A stretch of 6,217 bases of DNA, from NCBI GenBank assembly GCA_005801025.1, contig SYDZ01000044.1, forward strand, positions 1 to 6,217, given 5' to 3'. This stretch comes from Actinomycetota bacterium (lineage in GTDB: Bacteria; Actinomycetota; Acidimicrobiia; Acidimicrobiales; Ilumatobacteraceae). Every line of letters starts with the position of its first letter. The first letter of the stretch is position 1. Shown here piece by piece: positions 5,235 to 6,217 of this stretch. A program made the position numbers and the translations under genes. A model generated the notes under the pieces. That model did no database searches. It was given only the letters and a program-made list of their open reading frames with translations, and was not told the origin of the DNA.

Positions 5235-6059
5235 TTAGATATTTTGCTTCGGTGTGGTGAGAGCAAATGCCACCGCGGCGGCGTGGCCGACATTGAGCGA
5301 ATCCACGTCGTGAGCGATCGGAATGTGTAGTTGTACATCAGCGGATGTCAATGTCTCTTCGGGCAATCCCGGTCCCTCGGCACCAAAAATCAATCCCAAT
5401 GGACCAAGGTTACTGACCTGAAAGTCAAGGATTGAAGGAGTCTGAGCGTTGGGTGTGAGCGCCACAACCGTGCCACTTTTGCGCCTGATGACAGCCATAG
5501 CCGTTTTGATCTCCATGCGAATGACGGGGATAAAAAGGATTTCACCCATTGAAACACGAACAGTGCGTCTGTAGTACGGGTCGGCACAGGTCGGATCAAT
5601 GACGATCGCGTCGATGTGGAATGCACGCGCCGAGCGCGCAATGGCGCCAAGATTCTCGTGATCGCCGAGTCCTTGTAAAATTGCTAGACGATGGCGCGGT
5701 CCATATAACGGGGGATGCGACAAAATATCATCAAGAGACAGCGGATCTGGACGAAAAGCCGACCCGACAACTCCACGATGCATATCAAAACCAACCACAC
5801 CAGAGATGACACGTCGTTCGGCCACATAAATCGGGCAAGTGATATTGATCAGTGTGGGGGTCATAATGTCAACCCGATTGGGTGATAGTAAAATTGAGCG
5901 CAGGCGCATCTCGGAAGTGACGAGCCGCCGGACAACTTCGACGCCTTCTGAGATGAAGAAGTTGTTATCCTCGGCGCGACGACGAATTTCGGGATCGCTG
6001 AGACCGACATAATCCGCCAAACGGGGATCTTGCGAATCAGTGATTTCTATCGTGTTCAT
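5235..6059 (-). CDS. SpoU/TrmH-family RNA 2'-O-methyltransferase
   Basis: From ATG 6059 the product is 274 aa. It transfers a methyl group from S-adenosylmethionine to a ribose 2'-OH in tRNA or rRNA; which RNA cannot be told. The N-terminal substrate-binding domain (about 1-105) includes DPRLADYVGLSDPEIRRR (11-28), FFISEGVEVVRRL (34-46) and GFDMHRGVVGSAFRP (90-104). The SPOUT knot domain carries motif 1 DHENLGAIARSARAF (133-147), motif 2 LIFGAEGPGLPEE (223-235) and motif 3 DSLNVGHAAAVAFA (253-266). The usual Ser/Thr after SLNV is Gly here, and the key Asn and Glu positions are kept. The frame stays open upstream to an ATG at 6137. Those 26 extra residues (Cys- and Lys-rich) are unlike the family and would overlap the divergent gene's start, so 6059 is preferred. 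No good ribosome site or -10 is visible at either start. Confidence 0.92.
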   Translation of the reverse strand: MNTIEITDSQDPRLADYVGLSDPEIRRRAEDNNFFISEGVEVVRRLVTSEMRLRSILLSPNRVDIMTPTLINITCPIYVAERRVISGVVGFDMHRGVVGSAFRPDPLSLDDILSHPPLYGPRHRLAILQGLGDHENLGAIARSARAFHIDAIVIDPTCADPYYRRTVRVSMGEILFIPVIRMEIKTAMAVIRRKSGTVVALTPNAQTPSILDFQVSNLGPLGLIFGAEGPGLPEETLTSADVQLHIPIAHDVDSLNVGHAAAVAFALTTPKQNI

Positions 6060-6121
6060 GGTCACACAGTCATTCTGCTGCGATTTTGCACATTTTTGCT
6101 TGTGATGATCGTTCAAGCAGT

Positions 6122-6217
6122 ATGAGCGAAAAAACAAATAACCAAAAACCCCTCGTATTGCTAGACGTCGACGGTGTCATTAATGATTTAGGTGCCCTCT
6201 CAGGGCAGAGACGCAAC
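6122..6217 (+). CDS. HAD-like DxDG protein, N-terminal fragment (runs off right edge)
   Basis: Thirty-two codons are visible from ATG 6122. After a polar, Lys/Asn-rich start they read PLVLLDVDGVINDLGAL at 10-26. LLDVDGVIN is motif I of the HAD superfamily. Asp15 would be the nucleophile and Asp17 the acid/base, and Asn21 after the hydrophobic pair is typical of a HAD-like group common in actinobacteria. HAD proteins are mostly phosphatases. With the core cut off, the subfamily cannot be named. The gene is divergent from the RNA methyltransferase with 62 nt between the two starts. That gap holds a TTGCAC (6086-6091) but no credible -10 17 nt on, and no Shine-Dalgarno precedes the ATG. Confidence 0.75.
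   Translation, partial: MSEKTNNQKPLVLLDVDGVINDLGALSGQRRN

Noticed and set aside
6060..6137. N-terminal extension of the RNA methyltransferase to an ATG at 6137
   Set aside because: The 26 extra residues do not resemble the family's N-terminus, and the start would lie inside the divergent HAD-like gene.

Overview
The window looks like a compact piece of an actinobacterial chromosome of intermediate GC. Supporting signs are two luciferase-like (LLM) oxidoreductases, one of them apparently of an F420-dependent subfamily, a mycothiol-dependent isomerase-like (TIGR03083-type) protein, an actinobacterial-style PRC-barrel/MgtE-N/CBS protein, and several TANNNT hexamers 6-7 nt ahead of start codons, the signature of leaderless transcripts. 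The base composition is lower in GC than in streptomycetes or mycobacteria and would suit an aquatic Acidimicrobiia lineage. That placement is inference, not something read from a marker gene.

Layout, left to right. (1) Bases 1-886, minus strand, hold the N-terminal 295 codons of a soluble PRC-barrel + MgtE-N + CBS protein that runs off the left edge. (2) Bases 928-1959, minus strand, encode a 343-aa F420-type LLM oxidoreductase whose end lies 41 nt before gene 1, so the two may be co-transcribed. (3) A 67-nt divergent intergenic region separates it from a plus-strand pair: a 261-aa DinB/mycothiol-dependent isomerase-like protein (2027-2812), then after 29 nt a 73-aa four-cysteine zinc-ribbon protein (2842-3063). 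(4) Convergent to these is a 424-aa limonene-monooxygenase-like LLM enzyme (3081-4355, minus). (5) A tRNA-Ala(UGC) gene lies at 4451-4523, plus strand. (6) A 214-aa NTF2/SnoaL-like protein (4572-5216, plus) appears to carry a degenerate second copy of its beta-sheet half. (7) Convergent to it is a 274-aa SpoU/TrmH-type RNA methyltransferase (5235-6059, minus). (8) After a 62-nt divergent gap, the start of a HAD-type DxDG protein (6122 onward, plus) runs off the right edge.

The genes do not form one obvious pathway. The LLM, DinB/isomerase and NTF2 proteins are the kinds of accessory redox and catabolic enzymes found in large paralogous sets in actinobacteria, and their substrates cannot be read from sequence. 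tRNA-Ala, the RNA methyltransferase and the MgtE-N protein are ordinary chromosomal genes. I see no insertion sequence, phage gene, CRISPR array or toxin-antitoxin pair, and no intergenic stretch over 100 nt. The best leads are the internal NTF2 half-duplication, the conserved-looking small zinc ribbon, and the split between leaderless and Shine-Dalgarno starts. None of these amounts to a clear new system.
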